Shown piece after piece: positions 1-10,734 of a DNA stretch of 64,000 nt. A model generated the notes under the pieces. That model had not been told where the DNA came from, did no database searches, and saw nothing but the letters and a program-made list of their open reading frames with translations. The stretch lies in NCBI RefSeq assembly GCF_002127325.2, contig NC_035448.2, positions 89,852,546 to 89,916,545 of the forward strand. Reading direction: 5' to 3'. The stretch comes from Helianthus annuus (taxonomy: Eukaryota; Streptophyta; Magnoliopsida; Asterales; Asteraceae). The translations under genes were made by a program, and so were the position numbers. Each line of letters begins with the position of its first letter. The stretch's first letter is position 1.

Positions 1-1495
1 CCGTGGCCATATCCAAGTTGGGAATGTCTAAGGATTCTTTACTGAATTTAGTTATATAATCCCTTAATGATTCATTATGACTTTGAGTTATCCTATATAA
101 ATCACTAGTTAATCTTTCAAATTTTCTACTACAAGAGAATTGGTTATTGAATAAGTTAACTAAATTAGCAAATGAAGTGATAGAGTAAGGGGGGAGACTT
201 AGCAGCCATTTAAGAGCTGATCCAGTAAGGGTGGATCCAAATCCTTTACATAGGCATGCTTCCTTTAACTTCTCTGGGATTGGATTGATCTCCATCCTCT
301 CCCTATATTGTGCTATGTGCTCCTCAGGATCCGTTGTACCATCATACAGCTTCATAGTAGGGATATGGAACCTTTTGGGTACCTCTGCATCACAAATTGG
401 TGGTGCAAAACGAGATACCTTATGGCTTCCATCTGCAATCTCCGGGATAGGCTTGACAACCCCTGGAACACTTGAGATCATATCCTTCAGCTTCTGTAAC
501 TCCCTGGCCATAGCATGATTGATACCTGTATCCTGCACGAATCCATGGTTAGTGGTAAGATAATTATTTAAGGTGTTACCTCCCATCGGGTTCAAGTTAG
601 GAACATTGGGTGTGAATCCATATTGCTGGGATTCTGGGATAATGGATGGACCAGTGGAAGCAATGGTCTGCATTGGAATAAAATCTCCTTGATGGACATC
701 TAGGCTTCCTGTTTGCAAATTCTTTAGGGATCCTGGCATCTGGAAGGATCCTGGTATTTGAGACGATCCTGGAACGAAGGAGGATCCTTGAACCTGGGAT
801 GATCCTGGAACAAAGGAGGATCCTTGAACCTGGGACGATCCTGGAACAGAGGAGGATCCTTGAACCTGGGATGATCCCGGAACGAAGGAGGATCCTTGAA
901 CCTGGGACGATCCTGGAACAGAGGAGGATCCTTGAACCTGGGATGATCCCGGAACGAAGGAGGATCCTTGAACCTGGGATGATCCTGGGACAAAGGAGGA
1001 TCCTAAGCTCATGAAGGATCCCAAATGCTGGGCGTAGGATCCCGCCGGTTGGAAATATGATCCTGATGCCTGTGTCATTGTTGCTGGGCTGAAATGCACT
1101 CCTCTTGATCCACCCATATATTGTATGTCTGGGACCTCTGTTGGCTGAGAAGTAATCATTGGAGTATCAAAATTCAAAGATTTGGGCATTAGTGGGGAAT
1201 GATCCTCTGCCGTTTTCTTTTGCCTTTTGAGATCTCCGATTTCTCTGAGGATCCTGTCATTAGTTTCATCCTGCTGCTGCATACGATCCCTCATCTACAA
1301 AATCAAAGTAAATATATCGCTAGTACTGGGAACAGAAGAAGTTAGAGCAGAAGATGATGGTTTAGAGGAGATAGAAGTTGGTCTCTTCTCAGCATTTTTC
1401 TGAGATCCAGCTGGTGGTGGAGGCAAAGGTGGAATGCCAGTAGATGAATTGACTGCCGACATCGCTGTGGATGTATTCTTCAATGATGAAGCCAT
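1..1495 (-). pseudogene. gag: Tat-alpha' gag, N-terminal half, nonsense-mutated (left copy)
   Basis: Minus-strand gag of a Tat-lineage Ty3/Gypsy element, cut by the window edge. It starts with ATG at 1495-1493 (MASSLKNTS...). An in-frame TAG at 1297-1295 sits where sister copies have CAG (TTG CAG ATG AGG), so only a 66-residue peptide is made before the stop; the frame then stays open to base 1. Visible parts are a proline-rich N-terminus, a short coiled-coil-like stretch (MRDRMQQQDETN), a Gly-Ser repeat tract (752-1003) and the start of the capsid region. The same nonsense mutation is in the right-hand copy (59739-59737), so it is older than the 58-kb duplication. Not functional unless the stop is read through. 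Confidence 0.9.
752..1003 (-). repeat. 36-bp coding minisatellite in gag, 7 units
   Basis: Seven tandem 36-base units on the minus strand encode a 12-residue repeat, GSSFVPGSSQVQ. Two units read SSSVP instead of SSFVP in an alternating order, which suggests part of the array grew in two-unit steps. Every unit carries GGATCC or AGGATC. The same array is at 59194-59445. The gag of Tat-gamma and Tat-beta has only three units. Confidence 0.93.
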
Positions 1496-1551
1496 GTAAC
1501 TCTTTGAAATGATTTCGAACAGAAAGTTTTCTTATGAATGAAGCACCAATT

Positions 1552-1572
1552 GCCCCACGGTGGGCGCCAAAC
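1552..1572 (-). other. Primer binding site of Tat-alpha' (minus strand)
   Basis: Read on the minus strand, GTTTGGCGCCCACCGTGGGG directly follows the LTR end (CCAAAACA). The position is that of a minus-strand primer site. The GGCGCC core is common in Tat/Athila-type elements; I cannot name the tRNA with certainty. The identical site is at 59994-60014 and, on the plus strand, at 42125-42145. Confidence 0.8.
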
Positions 1573-2290
1573 TGTTTTGGTCAAAAATCACACAAGGATA
1601 ATGCAACCAAACTCTAAGTAAACGGGGAATGATGCTTGGTTTGTTGAAAAAGTAAAGGATCACTTTAGTAAGAAATATGCAAGTGACACAAGGATTTATA
1701 CGAGGAAAAAGCCCTTGATCAATGTATGATCTCCGGCATAAAAAACCTCGGGTGATGGCAACTACCGATCACCAACTTCAATATATCAAAATATGGTTAC
1801 AACTTCGGATGATAATGAGCTGAGTACAAGGATCACTATCGTAAGGTGTGTCTAAGCGTGTGAGAATTGTGTTGTGTGTCTTCCGAATGGGGAAGAGTAT
1901 TTATATATACAAGTGTAGGTGGCCTATTTTAAGTAAAAAGACTAATAATCAGCTCATTACCCCTTTAGAAATAAAAGTAAATCTAGCCTAAATTGTCGCC
2001 CTTAAATCATGCCAAGTTTCCATATCCTTTGCAACGTTCATCTCTGATTGAGCGTGTGCCAAAATTGTAAAGACGCGTCCCTTGATTGTGATGCTAAGAG
2101 CGGATCCTGCTAGTCATTCCTGCAAAACAACATTAAAGTTAATGAAAGCAACTGTTAGCATGAGGATCCTATGATGGTCCGTGATCCTGATCCTGGAACT
2201 CTGCTGAGGATCACTGTCTGCCAAAGAAACAAGGATCACTGGTTAGGATCACATGTAAGGATCATGTATTATAAAAATCCAGCCCTAACA
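1573..2290 (-). mobile_element. Tat-alpha' 5' LTR (left copy)
   Basis: A 718-base LTR in minus orientation, from TGTTAGGG (2290) to CCAAAACA (1573). It belongs to the same LTR subfamily as the Tat-gamma 3' LTR (34945-35662) and is the duplicate of 60015-60732. It holds many GATCC/GGATC words and a TATATAAATA box (minus strand, near 1900). Confidence 0.93.
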
Positions 2291-2376
2291 CTTATCTTTG
2301 TTCATCATACCAAGCATCATTCCCCGTTTACAAAGAGTTTGGTTGCATTATCCTTGTGTGATTTTTGACCAAAACA
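2291..2376 (+). mobile_element. 86-bp 3' stub of a plus-strand Tat LTR (left copy)
   Basis: The sequence aligns with the last part of the plus-strand Tat LTRs, including CCAAGCATCATTCCCCGT and the terminal TTTTTGACCAAAACA. It directly abuts the outer edge of the minus-strand LTR at 2290. The simplest reading is that Tat-alpha inserted into an existing plus-strand Tat LTR, which had itself landed in the pol gene of Tat-epsilon. The duplicate is at 60733-60818. Confidence 0.85.
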
Positions 2377-4237
2377 ATTAATATTAGCCTTACTTATGGC
2401 ATCAACAAAACTTAGACATTACTTTGAAACACATAGGATTCATGTTAAAACCAACTATCCTGTTAAAAATGTGCTTAGAAAACCTGAGATGTTAGGGAGA
2501 ATGGCTAAGTGGTCGGTAAAGTTAAGTGCCTATGATCTGATATGAACCTAGAAATGCCATAAAGTCTCAGGCTTTAGCTGACTTTGTGGCTGATTTCAGT
2601 AGTGATATTCAAAATGAAGTAGACCTAGAAGTTCAACAACTAGGAGAAACCTCAGAATCCTGGACATTATATACAGATGGTGCATCTAATGTTAGAGGAG
2701 TAGGATTGGGTATACTACTAAAATCGCCACAGGGGGACATAATACCCCAGGCTATTAGATGTGAATTTCCTGCCACTAATAATGAAGCAGAATACGAGGC
2801 TTTGATTGCAGGATTAGAATTGGCTAAAAACATGAATATTAAATGTTTGCAAGTATATGTTGACTCCTTGTTAATTACTAATCATTTTAATGGCTCATAT
2901 GCAGTTAAAGGTGAGAAGTTAATTGAATATCTCGATATTCTCAAAAAATTAGCAAGATATTTCGATGTTTTTACACTTGAACAGGTACCAAGAGAAGATA
3001 ATGTTGAAGCAGATGCCTTGGCAAATCTAGGATCATCGGTCAGGATACTAGGAGGGACCCAAATACTAATATTGCATATCTTGTATCCTGCGATGAATCC
3101 TCAGGATAGGGAAGTAGTAAGTATTCGGGATCCTGGAGCTGAATATCCTGAAGAGGATCCTCAATCCTGGACGACTCCAATCATAAGATATCTCAAGGAA
3201 GGGCACATCCCGAACAATGAGAATCCTAAGGCCTTTAGAATGAAGGTATCACGATTCACTATTATAAATAATGTTTTATACAAGAAATCTCTTGCAGGAC
3301 CATATTTGAGGTGCTTAGAAGATCCTGAAGCCAAAGAAGTACTTCAGGATATACATGAAGGGGATTGTGGTAACCACACTGGGGGCAGGTCATTATTCTC
3401 AAAAATATTGAGGACTGGATACTATTGGCCAACAATGAAGAAAGATGCTGCAGAATACGCTCGAAGATGTGATGCATGTCAAAGACATAGTAACATATTG
3501 CATCAACCAGCTGAACCATTATATCCTATAGCTTCCCCTTGGCCATTCATGAAGTGGGGGATAGACATAGTAGGAAAGTTGCCAAAAGCTCCAGGAGGGA
3601 AAGTCTTTATGCTGGCAATGACTGACTATTTTTCTAAATGGGTTGAAGCTGAAGCATTTGTCCAAGTTAGAGACCAAGAAGTAGTATCCTTCATAAAGAG
3701 GAATATCCTGACCAGGTTTGGAGTACCAGCCGAGATAATCTGTGACAATGGTTCTCAATTCATAAGTAAGAGGACTACTGATTTTTGCAAGATTTGGGGA
3801 ATCAAAATGATCACATCTACTCTGGTACATCCTCAAGCAAATGGAGAAGCAGAATCCTCGAACAAGATAATAGTTAACAACCTAAAAAAGAGACTAGGAG
3901 CTAAAAAAGGAAGATGGGCAGAAGAGCTACCCTTTGTTTTGTGGGCTGATAGAACAACAATAAAAAACGCAACCGGCCAAACTCCATTCTCCTTAGTATT
4001 TGGGACAGAAGCAGTAATCCCAACAGAAATGGTGATACCTACGGCAAGATCCAATCTCTAGGATCCTAATAAGAATCCTGAAGCTATGTGCCAAGAACTA
4101 GACACTGTGGATGAGACAAGAGATGCAGCAAAGCTAAGGATGGCGGCATATCAACAGAGGATATCCAGAGCGTACAACAAGAATATAAGAAGTAGGAGGT
4201 TTCAAGTTGGGGATTGGGTATTAAGAAAAGCTTTTCA
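2377..4237 (+). pseudogene. pol: Tat-epsilon' pol fragment: RNase H, archaeal-type RNase H, integrase
   Basis: Decayed Tat pol beginning inside RNase H (LMASTKLRHYFETH). A small indel near 2541-2545 shifts the frame, giving TGA and TAG at once. The frame reopens at about 2586 with the second RNase H (YTDGASNVRG, NNEAEYEA, VYVDSLL, ADALANLG), then integrase: HHCC zinc region (3355-3480), catalytic D in WGIDIVG, D in ICDNGSQF, E in HPQANGEAESSN. A TAG at 4059-4061 replaces an Arg codon and the reading continues in frame after it. The fragment stops at 4237 within LRKAFQ. It is clearly more diverged from alpha, beta, gamma and delta than they are from each other. Confidence 0.9.
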
Positions 4238-4245
4238 AGTATCTC
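4238..4245. other. Rearrangement junction with 8-base filler
   Basis: Left of 4238 the sequence follows Tat-epsilon pol (as at 62679); from 4246 it follows Tek-B pol (as at 21841). The eight bases between, AGTATCTC, match neither side in register. This looks like an end-joined breakpoint and is the natural head-to-tail junction of the 58-kb tandem duplication. Confidence 0.75.
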
Positions 4246-5845
4246 GGCTGATGCCCTCAGTCGGAAAGACACTCTACCTAAGCGCGTGCGAGCGCTACAG
4301 CTTACTATTCAGTCCAGTCTTCCTGCACAGATACGAGCTGCTCAGTTAGAAGCACTGAAACCCGAAAACGTTAAAGCTGAAGCCTTACGCGGCTCAAGGC
4401 AACGCATGGAACAAAGGGAAGACGGCGCCTACTATGTAACGGGGCGTATTTGGGTCCCACTTTATGGCGGTTTACGCGAACTTGTAATGGATGAAGCTCA
4501 CAAGTCTCGCTATTCGGTACATCCAGGGTCGGATAAAATGTACCACGACATCAGTACTACTTATTGGTGGCCTAGTATGAAGGCCCACATCGCCACCTAT
4601 GTTGGCAAATGCTTAACCTGTGCGAGAGTCAAGGTTGAATATCAGAAACCAGCTGGTCTACTTCAGCAGCCTAAGATACCGCAATGGAAATGGGAAGAAA
4701 TTTCCATGGATTTCGTTACGGGTTTACCTAGATCCCAGCGTGGGAATGACACTATTTGGGTGATCGTTGATCGACTCACAAAGTCTGCTCACTTCTTGGC
4801 TATCAAAGAAACGGATAAGTTTTCTACCCTAGCAGACATCTACTTGAAAGAAGTTGTTTCGAGGCACGGAGTGCCCACCTCTATTATTTCGGATCGCGAT
4901 GCACGATTCACGTCAGAGCTTTGGCAAGCGATGCACAAATCCTTCGGCTCACGATTAGACATGAGCACAGCATATCACCCTCAGACGGATGGGCAGTCTG
5001 AGCGCACGATTCAAACCCTAGAAGACATGCTTCGAGCGTGTGTTATCGATTTCGGCAACGGCTGGGAAAAGCACCTTCCTTTAGTGGAGTTTTCATACAA
5101 TAACAGCTATCATACCAGCATTCAAGCCGCTCCATTCGAGGCATTGTACGGACGTAAATGCCGGTCACCTCTCTGTTGGGCAGAGGTGGGGGATAGTCAA
5201 ATTACGGGTCCAGAGATTGTTGTGGACGCCACAGAAAAGATTGCGCAGATACGACAACGCATGGCGGCAGCACGCGACCGTCAGAAAGCCTACGCGGACA
5301 AGCGTAGAAAGCCATTGGAATTTGAGGTCGGGGACCGGGTTTTATTGAAAGTTTCACCCTGGAAGGGTGTGGTTCGATTTGGTAAACGAGGCAAACTGAA
5401 TCCGCGGTACGTCGGACCATTCGAAATCTTAGAAAAGATTGGCAAAGTAGCCTACAGATTAAACCTACCAGCTGAACTCGGTGCAGTTCACAATGTATTT
5501 CATGTGTCGAATCTGAAGAAGTGCCTGACAGATGAGACCCTTATAGTTCCTTTTAAGGAACTCACTATCGACGAGCGGTTGCAGTTCGTCGAGGAACCAG
5601 TTGAAATCACGGACCGGGATGTTAAGGTCCTCAAACACAAGAGAATCCCTCTTGTTCGAGTTCGTTGGAACTCCCAGCGTGGTCCAGAGTATACCTGGGA
5701 ACGCGAAGATCAGATGAAAGAAAAGTATCCCCAGTTATTCGAAACCAATGCATCCACTTCTGAGGCTGAAGCTACTACTACTGAATTTCGGGACGAAATT
5801 CCAAATCAACGGGGGGATGATGTGACACCCCAGGAAAACCAGTGA
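4246..5845 (+). pseudogene. pol: Tek-B' pol 3' fragment: integrase and chromodomain
   Basis: 5'-truncated Tekay/Del-type chromovirus pol starting at the end of RNase H (ADALSRKD). The rest is open: HHCC zinc region ([12 protein letters not shown] ... CLTCARVK), catalytic D in MDFVTGLP, D in SDRDARF, E in [11 protein letters not shown], a GPY/F-like module (RYVGPFEI) and a C-terminal chromodomain ([17 protein letters not shown]...). It ends at a TGA 25 bases inside the LTR. The frame does not continue that of the Tat fragment to its left, so no fusion protein is expected. It is the left copy of 21841-23440; I noticed two differences (near 5506 and 5530). Confidence 0.93.
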
Positions 5846-6152
5846 ACGATGTAACTTACCTAGCTTCCTCAGTGAGTGCGTACCAAATTTCGGGACGAAA
5901 TTTCTTTTAAGTTGGGGATAATGTGACAACTCGAGTTTATGACTTTCACTTTCGCATTAAATGCGCGTTGACTTTGACTGTTTAGTTGTTTGGATTGTGG
6001 ACTTGAAAATTGTACGCGTTGTGTTTTAATGAAACGTATTGTCATTTTGCCTATATGTGATTACTTGCTGTGGTAGAAAATAATATTAGAATTATTATTA
6101 AAAACACTTAGTCTAAAACACTTAGTCTAGATCACGAAACATGACATACAAT

Positions 6153-6229
6153 TCGAAGGATCTCGAAACATATCCTTCGATTCGAAGGATCAACTTTCAG
6201 TTCGAAGGATCTCGAAACATATCCTTCGA
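6153..6229. repeat. Two tandem perfect-stem hairpins in LTR U3
   Basis: TCGAAGGAT at 6153-6161 pairs with ATCCTTCGA at 6172-6180, and the same 9-base arms recur at 6202-6210 and 6221-6229. Each loop is CTCGAAACAT. They lie about 70-150 bases upstream of the TATA-like box at 6300. The copy is at 23748-23824. A related but less regular set is in the Tek-A LTR (11220-11300). Confidence 0.85.
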
Positions 6230-6299
6230 CCAAGGACTCTATCCTTCGACATCTTTCGGCTCAGTCTTTCTAATGGGCTTGGCCCATTCCTGTGATACG

Positions 6300-6369
6300 T
6301 TTATATACGTGATGCATGTAACCGGCAGTTAGTTTCAAAAACCCTAGTACCCTTCTCTCTCTCTCTCGA
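6300..6369 (+). promoter_or_regulatory. Putative LTR core promoter with telo-box-like leader
   Basis: TTTATATA at 6300-6307, then AAAACCCTAG at 6337-6346 and a pyrimidine-rich CTCTCTCTCTCTC run to about 6369. Tek-A has the same order (TTTAATATAAG 11337-11347, AAAACCCTAG 11387-11396), although the surrounding LTR sequence differs. The TATA role is inferred from position only. Confidence 0.5.
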
Positions 6370-6886
6370 AGTCTTGTGGTCGGCTGAAAGTTCTTGTGCA
6401 CCCGAAACCCCACTAGTTTCAATCCCCTAATCCGGTTAGTGTTTCACTATCATCGTTGATGACATGATGTTATTATTATTACATGCTTTGATTAAGAACG
6501 ATTAGAATTGATTGTATGTTGAATGATATGAATCGTATAAAGATGATCTTGTAGTGGTATTGCATGATAATAAGTTTAAATCGATTCAATGATGCTTGTT
6601 ATGTTACTGTGACGATGTATGCTCCGGATTGATAACTTGTTGATATATTAGTGAAATCGGGTTATTATGAAATCAGTTTACATGAGGTTGTTATGTCTTA
6701 ATAGTAATCCGAATGAATATGGTTATTGTTCATGATTTTCGGTTAGGGTTCCTGAGATTGAATATATGAAATATGCTTGTTTGATCGGCTGTATGTTAAT
6801 CGAGAAATTGGAAACCTGTTGATTGATAATTGTTATGTTTGGAAACAATGTAACAGATTCAGTAAATTTAGGAAACACGTAACTGA

Positions 6887-7216
6887 TATTTATCGAAAGA
6901 TGGTAGTTATTCGAAACATAGTTGTTGTGACCGAAAGATGCTTGTCCTTCGAACCATAGTGGTGTTGACCGAAGGATAGCATTGACCGAACCATAGTAGT
7001 GTTGACCGAAGGATAGCTTTGACCGAAAGATAGTGTGTTGACCGAAACATAACCTGTGTGTCGAAGGATAACTATGTCGAAACATAGCTGATGTGTCGAA
7101 AGATAACCATGAATCGTAAGATGATAACTGTGTATCGAAAGACGTGTCGAAACATAATTGTGATAATTGTTAGACCGAAGGATGAGCAATATATCGAAGG
7201 ATGGGTAATGTGAAAT
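6887..7216 (+). repeat. Field of degenerate CGAARRAT(A) motifs in LTR
   Basis: About 16 copies by eye of a core varying as (A/T)CCGAAAGATA, TCGAAGGATA, TCGAAACATA and CCGAACCATA, at irregular spacing of roughly 12-30 bases, mostly in one orientation. Spacing is too irregular for a simple satellite. The same motif family fills a comparable field in the Tek-A LTR (11928-12176), which is otherwise not alignable in this part. Confidence 0.8.
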
Positions 7217-7512
7217 CGAATGATAGTTGATGATTAAATGTGAAATAATACGTGTTGTGCCGATATGCAAACTGACTGTTATGTGAACATTAAATTGCAT
7301 GCGTATCATTGTGAACATGAACTGATTTGTTATACGTGCATACAATAGGACGTGATTAATTACTTGTGAGTGCATAACCTAGCATACCGAGCAAACCAAG
7401 GTGAGTTCACACACTCTTACCAAGGCATGGGATTCCCGGGGTGTTGGGAATGGGATTGAAAGGATAAGGTTGAATAGATACACTACTGACACTATGACTA
7501 GACTACCATATT

Positions 7513-7722
7513 ACTATCCTCGGTTGTGAAGGATACTTATACAGATCACTATCCTCGGATGTGAAGGATACTTATACTGATCACTATCCTCGGATGTGAA
7601 GGATACTTGTACTGATCACTATCCTCGGATGTGAAGGATACTTATACTGATCACTATCCTCGGTTGTGAAGGATACTTATATTGATCACTATCCTCGGTT
7701 GTGAAGGATACCTATAGTTACG
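7513..7722 (+). repeat. Six 35-bp direct repeats in LTR
   Basis: Period-35 repeat starting ACTATCCTCGG(A/T)TGTGAAGG, with units at 7513, 7548, 7583, 7618, 7653 and 7688. Each unit contains an imperfect inverted pair, TATCCTC and GAAGGATA. The copy is at 25108-25317. No comparable array is in the Tek-A LTR, which has a different 56-base repeat at this place. Confidence 0.93.
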
Positions 7723-8181
7723 AGTAGTCTAGTGGTTATACAACGTGGAACACCACCACCAATAGAACATACAATCGGCCCAGTAGAGCCACCTGTTACA
7801 AATGAACTTACTGTTATGCATTTACTTTCTGTGAACTCGCTCAACTAGTTTGTTGATCATTCTGTTACATGCCTTGCAGATCGTTAGGTACTTGGAGCTT
7901 GCACACGGAGGAGCTGGTCGTTGTGGGGCTTGGATCTTGATCATCTTATTGAACACTTTTGATATTTGATACTTATTTGCTATGGGTTTTACAATAATAC
8001 GCTTCCGCTAAACAATGACAACTTACTTATGTTTTGGAAACACCTTTCATATAGAATTGGTTTGGATTATATTGCATTTACTTTTACTTTATACAATGTT
8101 CTGTATGATTGGTGGCTTGATCCTGGTCAGTCACGCTCCCAAGCGGTGATACTCCGCGTGTGGATTTTTGGGGGTGTGACA

Positions 8182-10734
8182 GCTTCATCATTGAAGAATA
8201 CATCCACAGCGATGTTGGCAGTCAATGCATCTACTGGCATTCCACCTTTGCCTCCACCACCAGCTGGATCTCAGAAAAATGCTGAGAAGAGACCAACTTC
8301 TATCTTCTCTAAACCATCATCTTCTGCTCTAACTTCTTCTGTTCCCAGTACTAGTGATATATTTACTTTGATTTTGCAGATGAGGGATCGTATGCAGCAG
8401 CAGGATGAAACTAATGACAGGATCCTCAGAGAAATCGGAGATCTCAAAAGGCAAAAGAAAACGGCAGAGGATCATTCCCCACTAATGCCCAAATCTTTGA
8501 ATTTTGATACTCCAATGATTACTTCTCAGCCAACAGAGGTCCCAGACATACAATATATGGGTGGATCAAGAGGAGTGCATTTCAGCCCAGCAACAATGAC
8601 TCAGGCATCAGGATCATATTTCCAACCGGCGGGATCCTACGCCCAGCATTTGGGATCCTTCATGAGCTTAGGATCCTCCTTTGTCCCAGGATCATCCCAG
8701 GTTCAAGGATCCTCCTTTGTTCCAGGATCATCCCAGATTCAAGGATCCTCCTTCGTTCCAGGATCGTCTCAGATAGCAGGATCCTTCCAGATGCCAGGAT
8801 CCCTAAAGAGTTTGCAAACAGGAAGCCTAGATGTCCATCAAGGAGATTTTATTCCAATGCAGACCATTGCTTCCACTGGTCCATCCATTATCCCAGAATC
8901 CCAGCAATATGGATTCACACCCAATGTTCCTAACTTGAACCCGATGGGAGGTAACACCTTAAATAATTATCTTACCACTAACCATGGATTCGTGCAGGAT
9001 ACAGGTATCAATCATGCTATGGCCAGGGAGTTACAGAAGCTGAAGGATATGATCTCAAGTGTTCCAGGGGTAGTCAAGCCTATCCCGGAGATTGCAGATG
9101 GAAGCCATAAGGTATCCCGTTTTGCACCACCAATTTGTGATGCAGAAGTACCCAAAAGGTTCCATATCCCTACTATGAAGCTGTATGATGGTACAACGGA
9201 TCCTGAGGAGCACATAGCACAATACAGGGAGAGGATGGAGATCAATCCAATCCCAGAAAAGTTAAAGGAAGCATGCCTATGTAAAGGATTTGGATCCACC
9301 CTTACTGGATCAGCTCTTAAATGGCTGCTAAGTCTTCCCCCTTACTCTATCACTTCATTTGCTAATTTAGTTAATTTATTCAATAACCAATTCTCTTGTA
9401 GTAGGAAATTTGAAAGATTAACTAGTGATTTATATAGGATAACTCAAAGTCATAATGAATCATTAAGGGATTATATAACTAAATTCAGTAAAGAATCCTT
9501 GGACATTCCCAACTTGGATATGGCAACGGCTGTAGAGGCCTTCAAAATGGGATTGCTTAAGGATTCATTGTTCTATGATGATCTTGTTATGACACCATGC
9601 AGGAACCTAGATGAAGTAAGAACTCGGGCACTCAGGTTCATCCGGCTAGAGGATGATAAGAGGATCCAGGAGAGGCAAGTAGGATCCTCAAAACAGGAAA
9701 AAAAAGGATCCTCTTTCAAGAACAATAAGTTCAAATCCTACCATAGAAATGACAACCAGAACGTGCATGCTGTTGACCAAGAAGAGGATGATGAGGATTA
9801 TCCTCCGATTTCTGAATATTGTTTTTCTGTTGACAATCATGAACTAATCCTTGCAATGCAGAATCTAGGAGAAAAAGCCAGATGGCCCAGAAAGAATGAC
9901 AAACCATCCGGGACTAAAGACAAGTCAAAGTGGTGTGCATACCACGAGGATTTCGGGCATCTAACTGAAGAATGCATAGCATTAAGAAAAGAGATTGGAT
10001 ATCTGCTAAGCAAGGGGCATCTAAAAGAATTGTTGGGAAGAAAAAAACAAAGGACTCAGGATCCTGAAAGGATCCCTGAAAAGGCTCCAGCCCCTCCGGC
10101 GAATGCACAAGTGATCAACTTTATTTCCGGAGGATCAAATATTTGTGGTACATCCTTCTCGGCAGCCAAAAGGCATGCAAAGGAAGCAAAAATGGATAAT
10201 GGAGAAAGACCTATTCGAACATCAAGTGTCTCGGAAGGAAAAACGATAACGTTTGATGAGGATGATCGCATTAACATCCAGGATCCTCATCATGATAGTT
10301 TAGTTATTACTCTCTTTATTTCTAACCACTTTGTCTGCAGGATCCTTATCGACGGAGGAAGCTCAGTAAACATTATCCAGCTTGATGTTCTAAAGAAAAT
10401 GGGTATCCCAGAATCAGACATCACACCAAGATCCTCCGTGCTTGTGGGATTCAGTGGAGAAACGAAGAAAACTCTGGGGGACATTAAACTCCCAATCTGC
10501 GTGGAAGGATTACATAATTATCAAAAATTTTGTGTCATTGACTGTTTATCTTGTTGTAATGTTATCCTTGGCAGGCCCTGGATACATGATATGAAAGCAG
10601 TCCCATCTACCTACCATCAATGTGTGAAACTCCCTAGCCCATGGGGGATAATCAAGATCGACAGTGACCAGCAAGAGGCTAAGGATTGTTATACCTCATC
10701 CATGAAACCAACCTCGAAGCCAAGGGAGCAATAG
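8182..10734 (+). pseudogene. gag: Tat-gamma' gag-protease without start codon (left copy)
   Basis: Open from codon 2 (ASSLKNTST) to TAG at 10732-10734. The ATG has been replaced by the Tek-B LTR end (TGTGACA|GCTTCATC). Visible in order: proline-rich N-terminus, Gly-Ser repeat (3 units, about 8665-8780), Retrotrans_gag-type capsid region (FHIPTMKLYDG to RFIRLEDD, about 9160-9655), a zinc-knuckle-like C-x2-H-x5-H-x4-C (CAYHEDFGHLTEEC), and an aspartic protease with the motif RILIDGGSSVNII (about 10339-10378). The frame is also open backward into the LTR as far as 7966, which I regard as chance. It was a complete coding region before the LTR insertion. Confidence 0.92.

Larger units (their letters stand above)
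1..4237. repeat. Left copy of a 58.4-kb tandem duplication (partner 58443-62679)
   Basis: Bases 1-4237 match 58443-62679 with a constant offset of 58442. Reading the pol parts side by side I saw two differences, both transitions (near 2884/61326 and 3052/61494). The match includes an LTR, an LTR stub and parts of two unrelated Tat elements in opposite orientations, so it is a copy of an already nested locus and not two independent insertions. It ends abruptly at 4237/62679, where the right copy continues into the rest of Tat-epsilon and the left copy jumps to Tek-B. The match may extend left of the window. A mis-assembly is an alternative. Confidence 0.9.
5821..8181 (+). mobile_element. Tek-B' 3' LTR
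   Basis: A 2361-base LTR from TGTGACACCCC to GGGGGTGTGACA, directly preceded by a polypurine tract (CGGGGGGATGA). Its first ~130 and last ~350 bases resemble the Tek-A LTR while the middle differs, so the two are related families with a fast-evolving core. It contains two U3 hairpins (6153-6229), a TATA-like TTTATATA at 6300-6307, AAAACCCTAG at 6337-6346 followed by a CT-rich tract, a CGAARRAT motif field (6887-7216) and six 35-base direct repeats (7513-7722). The LTR runs directly into codon 2 of a Tat gag. Confidence 0.92.

Noticed and set aside
231..518. A 95-residue plus-strand ORF recurring opposite every Tat gag
   Set aside because: It is the exact antisense of the conserved capsid region and its conservation follows from gag; no promoter or domain supports it.
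4214..5845. A Tat-Tek fusion gene across the 4238-4245 junction
   Set aside because: The Tat integrase frame and the Tek-B frame differ across the junction; the open stretch upstream is an off-frame reading with no ATG.
6723..7375. Minus-strand ORFs in the Tek-B LTR
   Set aside because: Openness comes from the CGAARRAT motif field read on the other strand; no domain and no start context.
7513..7722. Regular direct repeats as a CRISPR array
   Set aside because: Units abut without unique spacers, no cas genes are near, and the array lies within a plant LTR.
7966..10734. A 922-residue protein starting in the Tek-B LTR
   Set aside because: The N-terminal part is translated LTR sequence with no homology to gag. 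Openness of the frame is probably chance; kept only as a possible chimeric transcript.
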